Shown here: positions 1 through 9,175 of the stretch, one piece after another
Layout of the letters: every line of letters begins with the position of its first letter
How positions within the stretch are numbered: position 1 is the stretch's first letter
Origin: Bacteroidales bacterium
GTDB lineage: Bacteria; Bacteroidota; Bacteroidia; Bacteroidales; UBA932
Direction of reading: 5' to 3'
Length of the DNA stretch: 64,000 bases
Assembly (NCBI GenBank): GCA_015060445.1
Contig: SUYL01000042.1
Span: 29,594-93,593 of the forward strand
Made by a program: the position numbers and the translations under genes
Notes under the pieces: model-generated
What the model saw: only the letters and a program-made list of their open reading frames with translations
Databases searched by the model: none
What the model was told of the DNA's origin: nothing

Positions 1-23
1 CTAACAAATAAAAGCATTGCATT

Positions 24-866
24 ATGTTGTCGCCAAAATTGCAGATAGAAGATGTCCACAATACCCTTGTAGAGGGATTGCGCAAGTTCGTACATTCATG
101 TGGGGCATCAAAGGTATGCCTGGGACTGTCGGGAGGAATAGATTCTGCCGTAGTTGCAGCATTGGCCGTTGAGGCTCTTGGAAAAGAAAATGTGCATGGA
201 TTCCTTATGCCAAGTGAATTTTCAACTGTACACTCGGTGCAGGATGCTGTGGATCTTGCAGACAATCTTGAGATGAGTTATGACATTGTACCCATAGGAA
301 AGATATGGAACAAGTTCATGAAGGAACTCTCTCCTGTCTTTGGTCCCGACAACAAATGGAATGTTGCTGAAGAGAACCTTCAGGCCAGGATAAGGGGAAC
401 CCTCCTTATGGCCTATTCCAATAAATTCGGGGCACTGCTCCTCAATACATCAAACAAGAGTGAGTTGAGCACCGGATACGGCACATTATATGGAGATCTT
501 GCAGGAGCCGCAATGGTAATTGCAGATCTCTATAAATGTGAAGTATATGAACTGGCAAATTACATAAACCGCAACGGTGTTGTAATTCCGGTTTCAACCA
601 TTACAAAAGCCCCTTCTGCAGAGTTGAGGGAAGGGCAGAAAGATACCGACTCGCTCCCCGACTACCCTGTACTGGACGCCATCCTCTATGCAATGCAGGA
701 AGAAGGCAAGACTCCTGAGGAGGTAATTGCACAGGGGGCAGACAAACAAATTGTTGAGAAAATTGTAAGATTGAAAAGAGGTGCATCCTTTAAGGCCGCA
801 CAGATTCCGCCTATATTCAATATAAGCGAAAAGCCGCTTGGCCTCAAGGAGAAATGGTTATTATAA
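24..866 (+). CDS. nadE: NH3-dependent NAD+ synthetase
   Basis: SGGIDSAVVAALA P-loop pyrophosphatase motif, TSNKSELSTGYGTLYGDLAGA, LKRGASFKAAQIPP. Confidence 0.95.
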   Translation: MLSPKLQIEDVHNTLVEGLRKFVHSCGASKVCLGLSGGIDSAVVAALAVEALGKENVHGFLMPSEFSTVHSVQDAVDLADNLEMSYDIVPIGKIWNKFMKELSPVFGPDNKWNVAEENLQARIRGTLLMAYSNKFGALLLNTSNKSELSTGYGTLYGDLAGAAMVIADLYKCEVYELANYINRNGVVIPVSTITKAPSAELREGQKDTDSLPDYPVLDAILYAMQEEGKTPEEVIAQGADKQIVEKIVRLKRGASFKAAQIPPIFNISEKPLGLKEKWLL

Positions 867-1105
867 TGAAACTGCTTTTATTTACAATTTTTCTGGTGGG
901 GCTCTGTGTAATAGGGCTCTGCTTCAACATCATCTTCAGGAAAGACGGAAAATTCCCCGAGACTGAGATTGAAAACAATAGGGAGATGCGCAAACGGGGT
1001 ATCCAGTGCGCAAAAATGGAAGAGAAGAAACTTTGGGGAAAGAAAAACAGAAAAAATAGTGGAGAGTGCAATTCAGACTGCGGAAGTTGCGGTCTGGGAT
1101 GCTAA
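866..1105 (+). CDS. small membrane-anchored Cys-rich protein (possibly NqrM/DUF539-like); internal ATG at 866 preferred over 854
   Basis: N-terminal TM segment, basic middle, C-terminal [12 protein letters not shown]; overlaps the nadE stop. Confidence 0.6.
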   Translation: MKLLLFTIFLVGLCVIGLCFNIIFRKDGKFPETEIENNREMRKRGIQCAKMEEKKLWGKKNRKNSGECNSDCGSCGLGC

Positions 1106-1119
1106 AATTGGAGAATAAT

Positions 1120-2433
1120 ATGGGAATTGTAGCAATTGTAGGAAGGCCTAATGTAGGCAAATCAACCCTTTTCAACAGGCTTGTAGGTATGAGGCAGGCC
1201 ATTGTTGATGAAACTGCCGGTGTAACCAGAGACCGCCATTACGGAAAGAGCGAATGGTGCGGCAAAGAGTTCTCTGTTGTAGATACAGGCGGATATACCA
1301 GCAACTCAGATGACATTTTTGAGGGGGAAATCCGCAAACAGGTATCTCTGGCCATTGAAGAGGCAGACGTAATCCTCTTCATGTGCGAGGTTGCAACAGG
1401 CATTACAGACTACGATTCCGAAATTGCTTCAATTCTGCGCCGCTGCAAGAAACCTGTAATCCTTGCCGTAAACAAGGTTGACACAGGAGACAAGATGTAC
1501 GGTGCATACGAGTTCAACGCCCTTGGCCTTGGAGAGCCATTCTGCATTGCTGCGGCAAGCGGCGGCGGAACCGGTGACCTATTGGACAAAATCTGCGAAC
1601 TCCTTCCCGACGACAACAATGTTGTAATTGACCACGAGGATGAGAGCATCCCAAGGATTACAATTGTCGGGAAGCCGAATGTGGGAAAATCCTCAATGAC
1701 AAATGCCCTCCTTGGCGAGGAGAGGAATATTGTAACCAATATTGCAGGAACCACCAGGGATTCAATTGCAACCAGATACAACAAGTTCGGATATGATTTC
1801 ATGCTGGTTGATACTGCAGGACTCAGGAAAAAGACCAAAGTAAAGGAAGACCTTGAGTTCTACTCAGTAATGCGTGCAATACGTTCAATTGAGAACTCAG
1901 ATGTATGTATCCTGATGATAGATGCCCAGGCCGGAGTTGAGGCCCAAGACATGGCAATCTACAATCTCATACAGAAAAACAAGAAAGGTGTTGTAATAGT
2001 TGTAAACAAATGGGATACCATTGAGAAAGACAACAACACCATGAAGAAGTTCAAGGAGGATATCCTTAACAGGATTGCTCCATTTACAGATGTTCCAATC
2101 ATCTTTACATCCGTAATAAACAAGCAGAGGATATTTGATGTACTCAAGGCCGCTACAGAGGTTTATGAGAACTACTCACGCAAGATCCCTACATCACAAC
2201 TCAATGAGGCAATGCTTCCGGAAATTGAGAACTACCCTCCACCTGCATGGAAAGGAAAATATATAAAGATAAAGTATATTACACAGTTGCCAAGCCCAAG
2301 CCCTTCATTTGCGTTCTTCTGTAACCTCCCTCAGTACATAAGGGACCCTTACAAACGCTTTTTGGAGAACAGGCTCCGCGAGCACTTCAACTTTAACGGA
2401 GTTCCTGTGCAGATATTCTTGAGACAAAAATAG
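1120..2433 (+). CDS. der: ribosome biogenesis GTPase Der (EngA), start at the internal ATG 1120
   Basis: Two G domains: GRPNVGKST...NKVD and GKPNVGKSS...NKWD; KH-like C-terminus. Confidence 0.97.
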   Translation: MGIVAIVGRPNVGKSTLFNRLVGMRQAIVDETAGVTRDRHYGKSEWCGKEFSVVDTGGYTSNSDDIFEGEIRKQVSLAIEEADVILFMCEVATGITDYDSEIASILRRCKKPVILAVNKVDTGDKMYGAYEFNALGLGEPFCIAAASGGGTGDLLDKICELLPDDNNVVIDHEDESIPRITIVGKPNVGKSSMTNALLGEERNIVTNIAGTTRDSIATRYNKFGYDFMLVDTAGLRKKTKVKEDLEFYSVMRAIRSIENSDVCILMIDAQAGVEAQDMAIYNLIQKNKKGVVIVVNKWDTIEKDNNTMKKFKEDILNRIAPFTDVPIIFTSVINKQRIFDVLKAATEVYENYSRKIPTSQLNEAMLPEIENYPPPAWKGKYIKIKYITQLPSPSPSFAFFCNLPQYIRDPYKRFLENRLREHFNFNGVPVQIFLRQK

Positions 2434-5400
2434 GGAGCGTAAACGAGAAGCATGCTCCTCCAAGTTCCGAGCGGTGGTAAGATATCTTGCCGCCGCTTTG
2501 TTCTATAATGTTGCGGCATATTGCAAGACCAAGACCTGTTCCGCTGCTCTTGGTTGTAAAGTTTGGCTTGAACAGTTTGTTCACATCCTCTTCCTTTACA
2601 CCAGGGCCGTTATCATCTATGGCAACAACATATTGCCCGGCCTCCTCTTTGAGCGTAATGCGGATATACCCCCCCTTATCCTCCAAAGCCTGTATTGCAT
2701 TTGAGACAAGATTTACCAGCACACGGATAATCTGCCCCTTGCGTACCTGTACCATACATTCCCTGTGGCAGTAATCATACGCCATCCTTATATTCTCCCT
2801 GGTATCAAAGAAAACCCGCTGGTCATTTATAAGTTCAGCAAGATCCAGCACAGTTGTCTCCTCGTAGTAGAACTTTGCAAAACTCGAGAACTCCGATGCT
2901 GTATTGGAAAGTATCTCTATCTGCTCCAGTATAGAGGTTGCCACCTCTTCAAACTTCTCCTCCCAGCCATCTATTCCACGCTGTTTGAGCCTTATAAGGT
3001 GCTGTATGCTCAAGCGCATAGGGGTAAGGGGATTCTTTATCTCATGGGCAATCTGCCGCGCCATCTCGCTCCATGCCTGTTCCCTCTCTGTCTGGGCAAG
3101 GCGTTGGGTACTTGCCTGAAGGTCATCCACCATTTTGTTGTATGCTCCCACAAGTTCCCCCAGTTCATCCTTGTTCCTGTAATTGATATGCTCTGTCTTC
3201 TTGGAAACATCTATGAGTTTCATTTTACGGCCAATCTCGGCCAATGGCTCCGACAACTGGTTTGCAAGGGCAGTACCGCCAAAAATTGCAGCAAGGAGGA
3301 GCAATATATATACATTTATAATTGCAGCAAGGATAGATGACACATCCCCCACAATGTAGGAACCTTTAGAGAAATACGGAATATTTGCAATGGCTACAAG
3401 AGTACCCTGGGCATTGTATATTGGGGCATAAAGGGAAGAGTAATTGAGTTCTCCCAATTTCTCGTTTGTAATCACCTGCATCCTGTTCTCATAAACCAAC
3501 TGATGGTATGCCTGAGGGTTTATCCTTGAGGCCAGCAGATAGCGGTCGAACAGTTCCGGCTGTGTAGAACGTATCATACGCCCGTGAGGGTCGTACAGGT
3601 TAATTGTGGTTTGGGTATTCTTGGCCAGCATCTCAAGCGACTGGTATACACTGGAGGTATTTATCTGCCTGTAACTCTCCGCATACTTGCACAAATCTGT
3701 AAGGGTTATCTGCACGGTCTGCAGCATCTCCTCCATCATGGCATGGTTGGTATCCCTGTAATAGTTGAGGCAGAACCACACACTGCCAAATCCCATACAT
3801 ATAAGGGAAACCACCAGAGAAACTGTAATAAGGTATGTAATCTTTCTCCTGAATGAATTCTTTGGCAACTTTATCCTCATGCTCCTCCTTCTCCCCAGAC
3901 GCCTTCCACGTATGAAGATTGAGGCAATAGCACTATAGAAGAGCATCAGGTAAGAGAAAGAGACCAGATAATGGAAAACGCTCCTCCTCTCCCTTGTAAT
4001 TATAATAATGTTGTCGTTGTCGGCCCTTGTAACAAAATGGAGATGGTCCTCCTCCTTCACAACTGAAAAGCCATGCGCATAATTGTCGGGATTACAAACC
4101 ATTGGATATACATATGCACCTTTATATATAACCAGACGGTTGTCAATATATTTTGCGTACGAGTACTCCTCCGGCATGTTTACGTTGTCTGAAGGCTTGT
4201 AGTCGAACAATACCGCCGTATGCCCCATCACATCCTTGGTATAGCGCGACTCAAACTCAAGATACATGGTAATTGGACCGGAAACCGCATTGGAATAGGT
4301 AAGGACACCCAAATAACTCACCCTGCCGTTATAATTGTTGAGGAAGAAGAAATTTGACCCTTCAGAAAGGGGCACTCCCGACAACAACAGATCCTGGTAA
4401 TACGCAGAACAATCCACCATCTGCTGCCACTTGCTGTCGAGCAGCATGTCATTAGGGCGGCAGATTGTAATGTTTATCTCATATTTCTGGCTCACCCCTT
4501 TAAGGTACAACTCCTCCATCCTGTTCTGGATGAGACCGTACCTCTCCTGTGGCAACCCCAGCATTGCCCCCACAATAGGGTCCCTGGACAACTTGGCCTC
4601 AATTGACCTCAACTGGAGTTCCAGGCTAATATCCCTCTCCACTGCAAGTTTGTTTGCCCACACCTTGCTGCCGTCTGTCTCCTTCCCAAATCCCAGGTTG
4701 CTCACTATAATTATAGTATAAAGCGATATTGCACAAATGTACCCCATAAGCCACTTGGACTTGAGCAATGAAAACCTACTGACAAACGGGAGCAATGGTA
4801 CAAGCAACTGCAGCGAGAAGAGCAATGCCGTAAAAAGGAGGGCAAAAGAGGCATAGGCCAAAACCGAATACTCATTCAACAACTGTATCCTGTACAACTC
4901 AAGCACAATGCCGGAGTTGCTTATTACAGACCTGAACACATAATTGATGTACAGCACAAGCAGCACAGGCACCACCGCCAGGAAGAATACAATGAACCTC
5001 CTCTTCCATACCCCCCACTGCTTATACTGAAGCACTATCCTCTTCCTCAGCAGATAAATGCCAAGTACCAGCAAGGATACATAAAGGTTATTGAGCAGGA
5101 AATTGCCGAACGATGAAAAAAGCCCCGTATCTGCATACAGGTTAGGTGAAAAAAGTTCTGAATTGAACCTCAGCGACACTGCCAGGCCAAAGCACATTAT
5201 CCTTATTACAGTAAGCCCAATACAATATATTATAAATGCCTTAAAATTGCGCCTGTTAAAATAGAACGAATAGAGCGCAGCACAAAAGAGCATCATTGAG
5301 AGCCATCTCAGGGAAACTGCAGTCCCCCCCTCAACCAGTGCAAAATCATTGTTTACAGAGAAAAGGACACCACCGTCGAGCCCCCGTACAACATCACCCT

Positions 5401-6037
5401 CATCAAATGTTACCGGAGCAATGTCCATCTTCCTCCTAACCCCAAGATTTGGGTTTATCTTGCTGGCCAGGACCGTATTGTTTGAGAGATATTCTGTTTT
5501 AATGAGCAAGCCTGAGATAATCTTCACCTCCCCCCTTCTGTACACCTTTACAACATACCACGCAGAACCCAGATTCACATACTGCTCCTGCTCTGTAAGA
5601 TATGCCAGCGGAGCATTGAAAAGGCTCCTGCTGTTGAGATGGTTTATCCTGTGCCACAAGGTAAGCACATCCACCTCATCATTGGCAACAGGGAACTGGT
5701 TTACCCAAGACTGCAACGTATCCGCATTATAGCGGTACAGCACCATATCTTCCGGAAAATCCTCAAAAGCAAGCCACTGCTGCACCGGAACCTCAAACGC
5801 CCGGGCAACATAATCCCTCAGAATCTGCTGCCTCTCCTGAATCCTCCTCTCCAGCCTTGCAATATCCTTGTCCAACTCTTCTCCCGACGGAACCACAATA
5901 TATGAGAACACGGCAAGCAACAGTGCCAATGTCAACAGCACAGCACTTCTCTGCCTGAGAAGGAATGCCGCGACCTTTGAAAGGCACTGCACAAACCTGG
6001 AAAAAATCCTCTCCGCTCCCAATATAAAATCACTCAT
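2393..6037 (-). CDS. large multi-TM HAMP sensor histidine kinase, NtrB/NtrY-like
   Basis: [21 protein letters not shown]-box, [11 protein letters not shown]-box, DDNGPGV and TGLGLAI G-boxes; multiple hydrophobic N-terminal segments. Confidence 0.9.
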   Translation of the reverse strand: MSDFILGAERIFSRFVQCLSKVAAFLLRQRSAVLLTLALLLAVFSYIVVPSGEELDKDIARLERRIQERQQILRDYVARAFEVPVQQWLAFEDFPEDMVLYRYNADTLQSWVNQFPVANDEVDVLTLWHRINHLNSRSLFNAPLAYLTEQEQYVNLGSAWYVVKVYRRGEVKIISGLLIKTEYLSNNTVLASKINPNLGVRRKMDIAPVTFDEGDVVRGLDGGVLFSVNNDFALVEGGTAVSLRWLSMMLFCAALYSFYFNRRNFKAFIIYCIGLTVIRIMCFGLAVSLRFNSELFSPNLYADTGLFSSFGNFLLNNLYVSLLVLGIYLLRKRIVLQYKQWGVWKRRFIVFFLAVVPVLLVLYINYVFRSVISNSGIVLELYRIQLLNEYSVLAYASFALLFTALLFSLQLLVPLLPFVSRFSLLKSKWLMGYICAISLYTIIIVSNLGFGKETDGSKVWANKLAVERDISLELQLRSIEAKLSRDPIVGAMLGLPQERYGLIQNRMEELYLKGVSQKYEINITICRPNDMLLDSKWQQMVDCSAYYQDLLLSGVPLSEGSNFFFLNNYNGRVSYLGVLTYSNAVSGPITMYLEFESRYTKDVMGHTAVLFDYKPSDNVNMPEEYSYAKYIDNRLVIYKGAYVYPMVCNPDNYAHGFSVVKEEDHLHFVTRADNDNIIIITRERRSVFHYLVSFSYLMLFYSAIASIFIRGRRLGRRRSMRIKLPKNSFRRKITYLITVSLVVSLICMGFGSVWFCLNYYRDTNHAMMEEMLQTVQITLTDLCKYAESYRQINTSSVYQSLEMLAKNTQTTINLYDPHGRMIRSTQPELFDRYLLASRINPQAYHQLVYENRMQVITNEKLGELNYSSLYAPIYNAQGTLVAIANIPYFSKGSYIVGDVSSILAAIINVYILLLLAAIFGGTALANQLSEPLAEIGRKMKLIDVSKKTEHINYRNKDELGELVGAYNKMVDDLQASTQRLAQTEREQAWSEMARQIAHEIKNPLTPMRLSIQHLIRLKQRGIDGWEEKFEEVATSILEQIEILSNTASEFSSFAKFYYEETTVLDLAELINDQRVFFDTRENIRMAYDYCHRECMVQVRKGQIIRVLVNLVSNAIQALEDKGGYIRITLKEEAGQYVVAIDDNGPGVKEEDVNKLFKPNFTTKSSGTGLGLAICRNIIEQSGGKISYHRSELGGACFSFTLPIFVSRISAQELR

Positions 6038-6503
6038 GATGATACGGTTCCCCTTTCATTATTGTAAACGCCCTGTAAAGTTGTTCCAAAAATATAACCC
6101 TCACAATCTGGTGTGAAAAGGTCATCCTGGAGAGGGAAATCTTGCCGTTAGCCCTCTCATAAACCCTCTTTGAGAAGCCATACGCCCCTCCAATGACAAA
6201 AACAATATCCTTCCCCTCATAATTCATCTTCTTCTGCAGATGTGACGCCCACTCCAGAGAAGAATATGTGCTTCCCCTCTCATCCAGCAAAATTACATCA
6301 TCTGTATTCCTAATATTCTTGAGAATAAGTTCCCCCTCCTTCTCCTTAATCTGCTCATGGCTCAAGGCCTGAACATTTTTAAGTTCGGGAATCTCCACTC
6401 GGGCATAGTTCACATAATGCCCCAGACGCTTCTCATAAATGGCAATACCCTCACTCACAAAAGGGAAAGCAGTCTTGCCAACCAGCAATAATGTAATCTT
6501 CAT
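6030..6503 (-). CDS. rlmH: 23S rRNA (pseudouridine1915-N3)-methyltransferase RlmH; start at MKITLLLVGKT
   Basis: [44 protein letters not shown]. Confidence 0.97.
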   Translation of the reverse strand: MKITLLLVGKTAFPFVSEGIAIYEKRLGHYVNYARVEIPELKNVQALSHEQIKEKEGELILKNIRNTDDVILLDERGSTYSSLEWASHLQKKMNYEGKDIVFVIGGAYGFSKRVYERANGKISLSRMTFSHQIVRVIFLEQLYRAFTIMKGEPYHHE

Positions 6504-6581
6504 ACAAACAAAAGTAGGAATATGGCTTGTTTTTTGCAAGTTTAATGCCGTTATTTGCACAATAAAATACCCCTTATAAAA

Positions 6582-6974
6582 ATGAAAAGGACAATACTGC
6601 TTCTTGCAATTGCAATACTATCATTAAACTGCTCATTTGCCCAAAAACAGGCAGACGTATTTGTACCCATAGGAAAATACATACAATTGGGAGATGCAGA
6701 AAAACTCTCTGCATGGTTTGCCGGCAATCTGGAACTTGACATTCTGGGCTCAGTAAGCGCCTGCAGCAAAGTTCAGGCAACCCAGATAATGAAGGATTTC
6801 TTTGTAAACTACACCCCAAAATCCTTCTCAATAGTACACAAAAGCGGCAAAGCCCCTTTAACCTACGCCATAGGGAGCCTTAGCGCCGGCGGCGAAAAAT
6901 TCAGAATCACCCTCTTTGTAATGACCGAGGAGAAGGGCAACCAGATACAACAACTGCGAATAGAGAGAGAATAG
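6582..6974 (+). CDS. DUF4783-like secreted protein
   Basis: Signal peptide MKRTILLLAIAILSLNCSFAQ; QADVFVPIGKYIQLGDAEKLSAWFAGNLEL; ATG at 6582. Confidence 0.7.
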   Translation: MKRTILLLAIAILSLNCSFAQKQADVFVPIGKYIQLGDAEKLSAWFAGNLELDILGSVSACSKVQATQIMKDFFVNYTPKSFSIVHKSGKAPLTYAIGSLSAGGEKFRITLFVMTEEKGNQIQQLRIERE

Positions 6975-7011
6975 CCACCGGGCACCGCGGCGGCTTACGG
7001 AGGCTTGCGGA

Positions 7012-7291
7012 GGCACCTTGCATCCACGCTGGAAGGCCATTTTGTGGACAGGCTGCTGCATTTTCCTTCGGCATCCACAAAAGATACCCAATCTGTGGAC
7101 AAAACTCACCTCCTGGCACCTTGCGTCCACGCCAGGCACCCTCTGCGTGGACAGGCGGCTGCATTTTTCCTTCGGCATCCACAAAAGATACCCATTCTGT
7201 GGACAAAAGTCACCTCCCGGCACCTTTCGTCCACACCAGGCACCCCCTGCGTGGACAGACGACTGCATTTTTCCTCTGCGTCCGCAAAAAT
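7012..7291. repeat. tandem array of ~104-bp GC-rich repeats (2 full copies plus 1 partial)
   Basis: Units at 7012-7114, 7115-7218 and 7219-~7291 share ggcacctt.cgtccac...gtggacagg..gctgcatttt.ccttcggcatccacaaaagatacccattctgtggacaaaagtcacctcc. Confidence 0.9.
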
Positions 7292-7308
7292 GTAAAAACA
7301 GACAATAA

Positions 7309-7347
7309 TTGAACAGAAAAGGAATAATTATTTCTTTTATTATTCAA
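7309..7347. promoter_or_regulatory. imperfect 39-bp palindrome upstream of abiEi (candidate autoregulatory operator)
   Basis: TTGAACAGAAAAGGAATAATTATTTCTTTTATTATTCAA, centred on AATAATTATT. Confidence 0.5.
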
Positions 7348-7367
7348 AATATCACTACCTTTATACC

Positions 7368-7994
7368 ATGAATAAGCAATTACAAGAAATAGGAATTATA
7401 CCAATTACAACTTCAATTATTGAATCGTTATATCCAGCACTCAAGTCAGCGGATAAGAAGGTTGTCTGGCTTGAGAAGAATGGATATATTATAAGGTTGA
7501 AGAGAGGGCTCTATGTTGTGAATCCCGAATATTCTGGAAAAATGCTTTCAAGTGAACTGATTGCAAATCATCTTTATGCTCCTTCTTATATCTCCATGTC
7601 TACAGCGTTGAGGTACTACGGCTTGATTCCTGAGGCTGTATATACGCATCAGTCAATGACGGTAAAGCATTCCAGAAGTTTTCAAACTCCTATAGGAATT
7701 TACAACTATAAGTACATTGACAGAGAAGCATTCCCTGTAGGAGTAAGAAGTATACATATGGGCGAATATGCATTCCTGATTGCATCACCCGAAAAGGCTT
7801 TGTGCGACCTGATTGCAAACTCTTCCAAGGTCAATCTGCGATTTTTGAAGGATGTAGAAAACTATCTTAAGCATGACATCCGAATGGATATGGATGAATT
7901 CTATAAGTTTGACGCAACTATTTTTGAAGAGTATATAAAGGTAGGCAAGAAGGCCGATTCCATTGCAACTGTACTAAAGTTTTTGAGACGATGA
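7368..7994 (+). CDS. abiEi: type IV TA system AbiEi-family antitoxin
   Basis: N-terminal wHTH (VVWLEKNGYIIRLKRGLYVVNPEY), YISMSTALRYYGLIPE, EKALCDLIA; 4-nt overlap with the downstream AbiEii. Confidence 0.85.
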   Translation: MNKQLQEIGIIPITTSIIESLYPALKSADKKVVWLEKNGYIIRLKRGLYVVNPEYSGKMLSSELIANHLYAPSYISMSTALRYYGLIPEAVYTHQSMTVKHSRSFQTPIGIYNYKYIDREAFPVGVRSIHMGEYAFLIASPEKALCDLIANSSKVNLRFLKDVENYLKHDIRMDMDEFYKFDATIFEEYIKVGKKADSIATVLKFLRR

Positions 7995-8821
7995 AAAATG
8001 AAATATACAGCAGCATGTTGTCACGCTATGACCTGACAACAGAACAGAATAAGCGGAATGCTATATTTGAAGTAAACCAACAGGTGATTCTTGCAGGTTT
8101 GTATAGTGGTGGATTTTTTGAATCGGCTGCATTCTATGGTGGTACTTGTCTGAGAATCTTTCACGGGTTGCAACGTTTCAGTGAAGATATGGATTTTTCT
8201 CTACTGGCACAGGATAATGCATTTGACTTCAGCAAGTATTTTCAACCTATTGTTGATGCATTCGCATTGGTGGGGCGTGAAGTTGAAATCAAGAAAAAAG
8301 ATAAAAAGAACTTCGATAAGGTTGAGTCTGCCTTCCTTAAGGACAATACCGATGTATATGATGTAATGTTTCAAACAGAGAAGTCTATAAAAATCAAGAT
8401 TGAGGTTGACACTTGCCCTCCTCTGAATTTCAGGACAGAGCAGAAACTTTTGTTGCAACCCAATTCATTTATGACCCGCTGCTTCACTCTGCCTGATTTG
8501 TTTGCCGGCAAGATACACGCCCTGGTGTATCGTGCGTGGAAAAACAGAGTTAAGGGACGCGACTGGTATGACTTTGAGTGGTATGTACGTCATAATGTGC
8601 CGCTTGATTTTGCACATTTGGCCGAGCGTTGCCGTCAATTCAATGACGAAGAGGTTACACCAGAATCATTCAAAGAAAAACTCATGGAGCGTCTTGCAAC
8701 AGCAGACATCAAACAGGTGAAAGCGGATGTCCTGCCATTCGTACGCAATCCCAGGGAATTAGATATCTGGTCAAACGATTATTTCGTACAGTTGGCAGGA
8801 ATGGTTAATTTGTCAACTTGA
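7991..8821 (+). CDS. abiEii: nucleotidyltransferase AbiEii/AbiGii-family toxin
   Basis: FYGGTCLRIFHGLQRFSEDMDFSL nucleotidyltransferase motif; KIHALVYRAWKNRVKGRDWYDFEWYV. Confidence 0.92.
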   Translation: MKNEIYSSMLSRYDLTTEQNKRNAIFEVNQQVILAGLYSGGFFESAAFYGGTCLRIFHGLQRFSEDMDFSLLAQDNAFDFSKYFQPIVDAFALVGREVEIKKKDKKNFDKVESAFLKDNTDVYDVMFQTEKSIKIKIEVDTCPPLNFRTEQKLLLQPNSFMTRCFTLPDLFAGKIHALVYRAWKNRVKGRDWYDFEWYVRHNVPLDFAHLAERCRQFNDEEVTPESFKEKLMERLATADIKQVKADVLPFVRNPRELDIWSNDYFVQLAGMVNLST

Positions 8822-8866
8822 TAATTAGCAATAAATCCGGTTCTCATCGGCTAGGAGGAATGGAGG

Positions 8867-8942
8867 GGACAGGCGGCTGCATTTTCCTTCGGCGTCCACA
8901 AAAGATACCCATTCTGTGGACAAAAGTCACCTTCCGGCACCT
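8867..8942. repeat. additional partial copy of the ~104-bp repeat on the far side of the abiE cassette
   Basis: ggacaggcggctgcattttccttcggcgtccacaaaagatacccattctgtggacaaaagtcacc, nearly identical to 7153-7213. Confidence 0.9.
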
Positions 8943-8971
8943 CATATATAAACAGGCAACAATACATAAGA

Positions 8972-9000
8972 GAACCCCGAAAGCAGAACTCCCGGGGTTC
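8972..9000. terminator. hairpin GAACCCCG/CGGGGTTC, possible terminator between convergent genes
   Basis: 8-bp perfect stem, 13-nt loop; no strong T-tract. Confidence 0.4.
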
Positions 9001-9175
9001 GTAAGAACAGTTAAAAATCCAAACTAACTGCACTACAAGAGTAAAACTCTTTCTATATTACCATGTATTTTCTTTAAGCATTTGCGCATACAATAATCAC
9101 CCTAAACAAATGAAGTAAAACTACCACCTATAATTCCAGCAGGATGAAACTGGTCCACGCATTAACTTAGAAACC

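Noticed and set aside
2765-3340. 191-aa plus-strand ORF antisense to the histidine kinase
   Set aside because: The minus frame has complete conserved kinase motifs; the antisense ORF shows no recognisable domain
7012-7291. CRISPR array
   Set aside because: Units are ~104 bp and diverge throughout, with no short constant repeat plus unique spacers and no cas genes in the window
6858-7312. Overlapping ORFs on both strands (96-136 aa) across the repeat array
   Set aside because: They arise from tandem repeats open in several frames; repeat sequence, not coding signal, explains them
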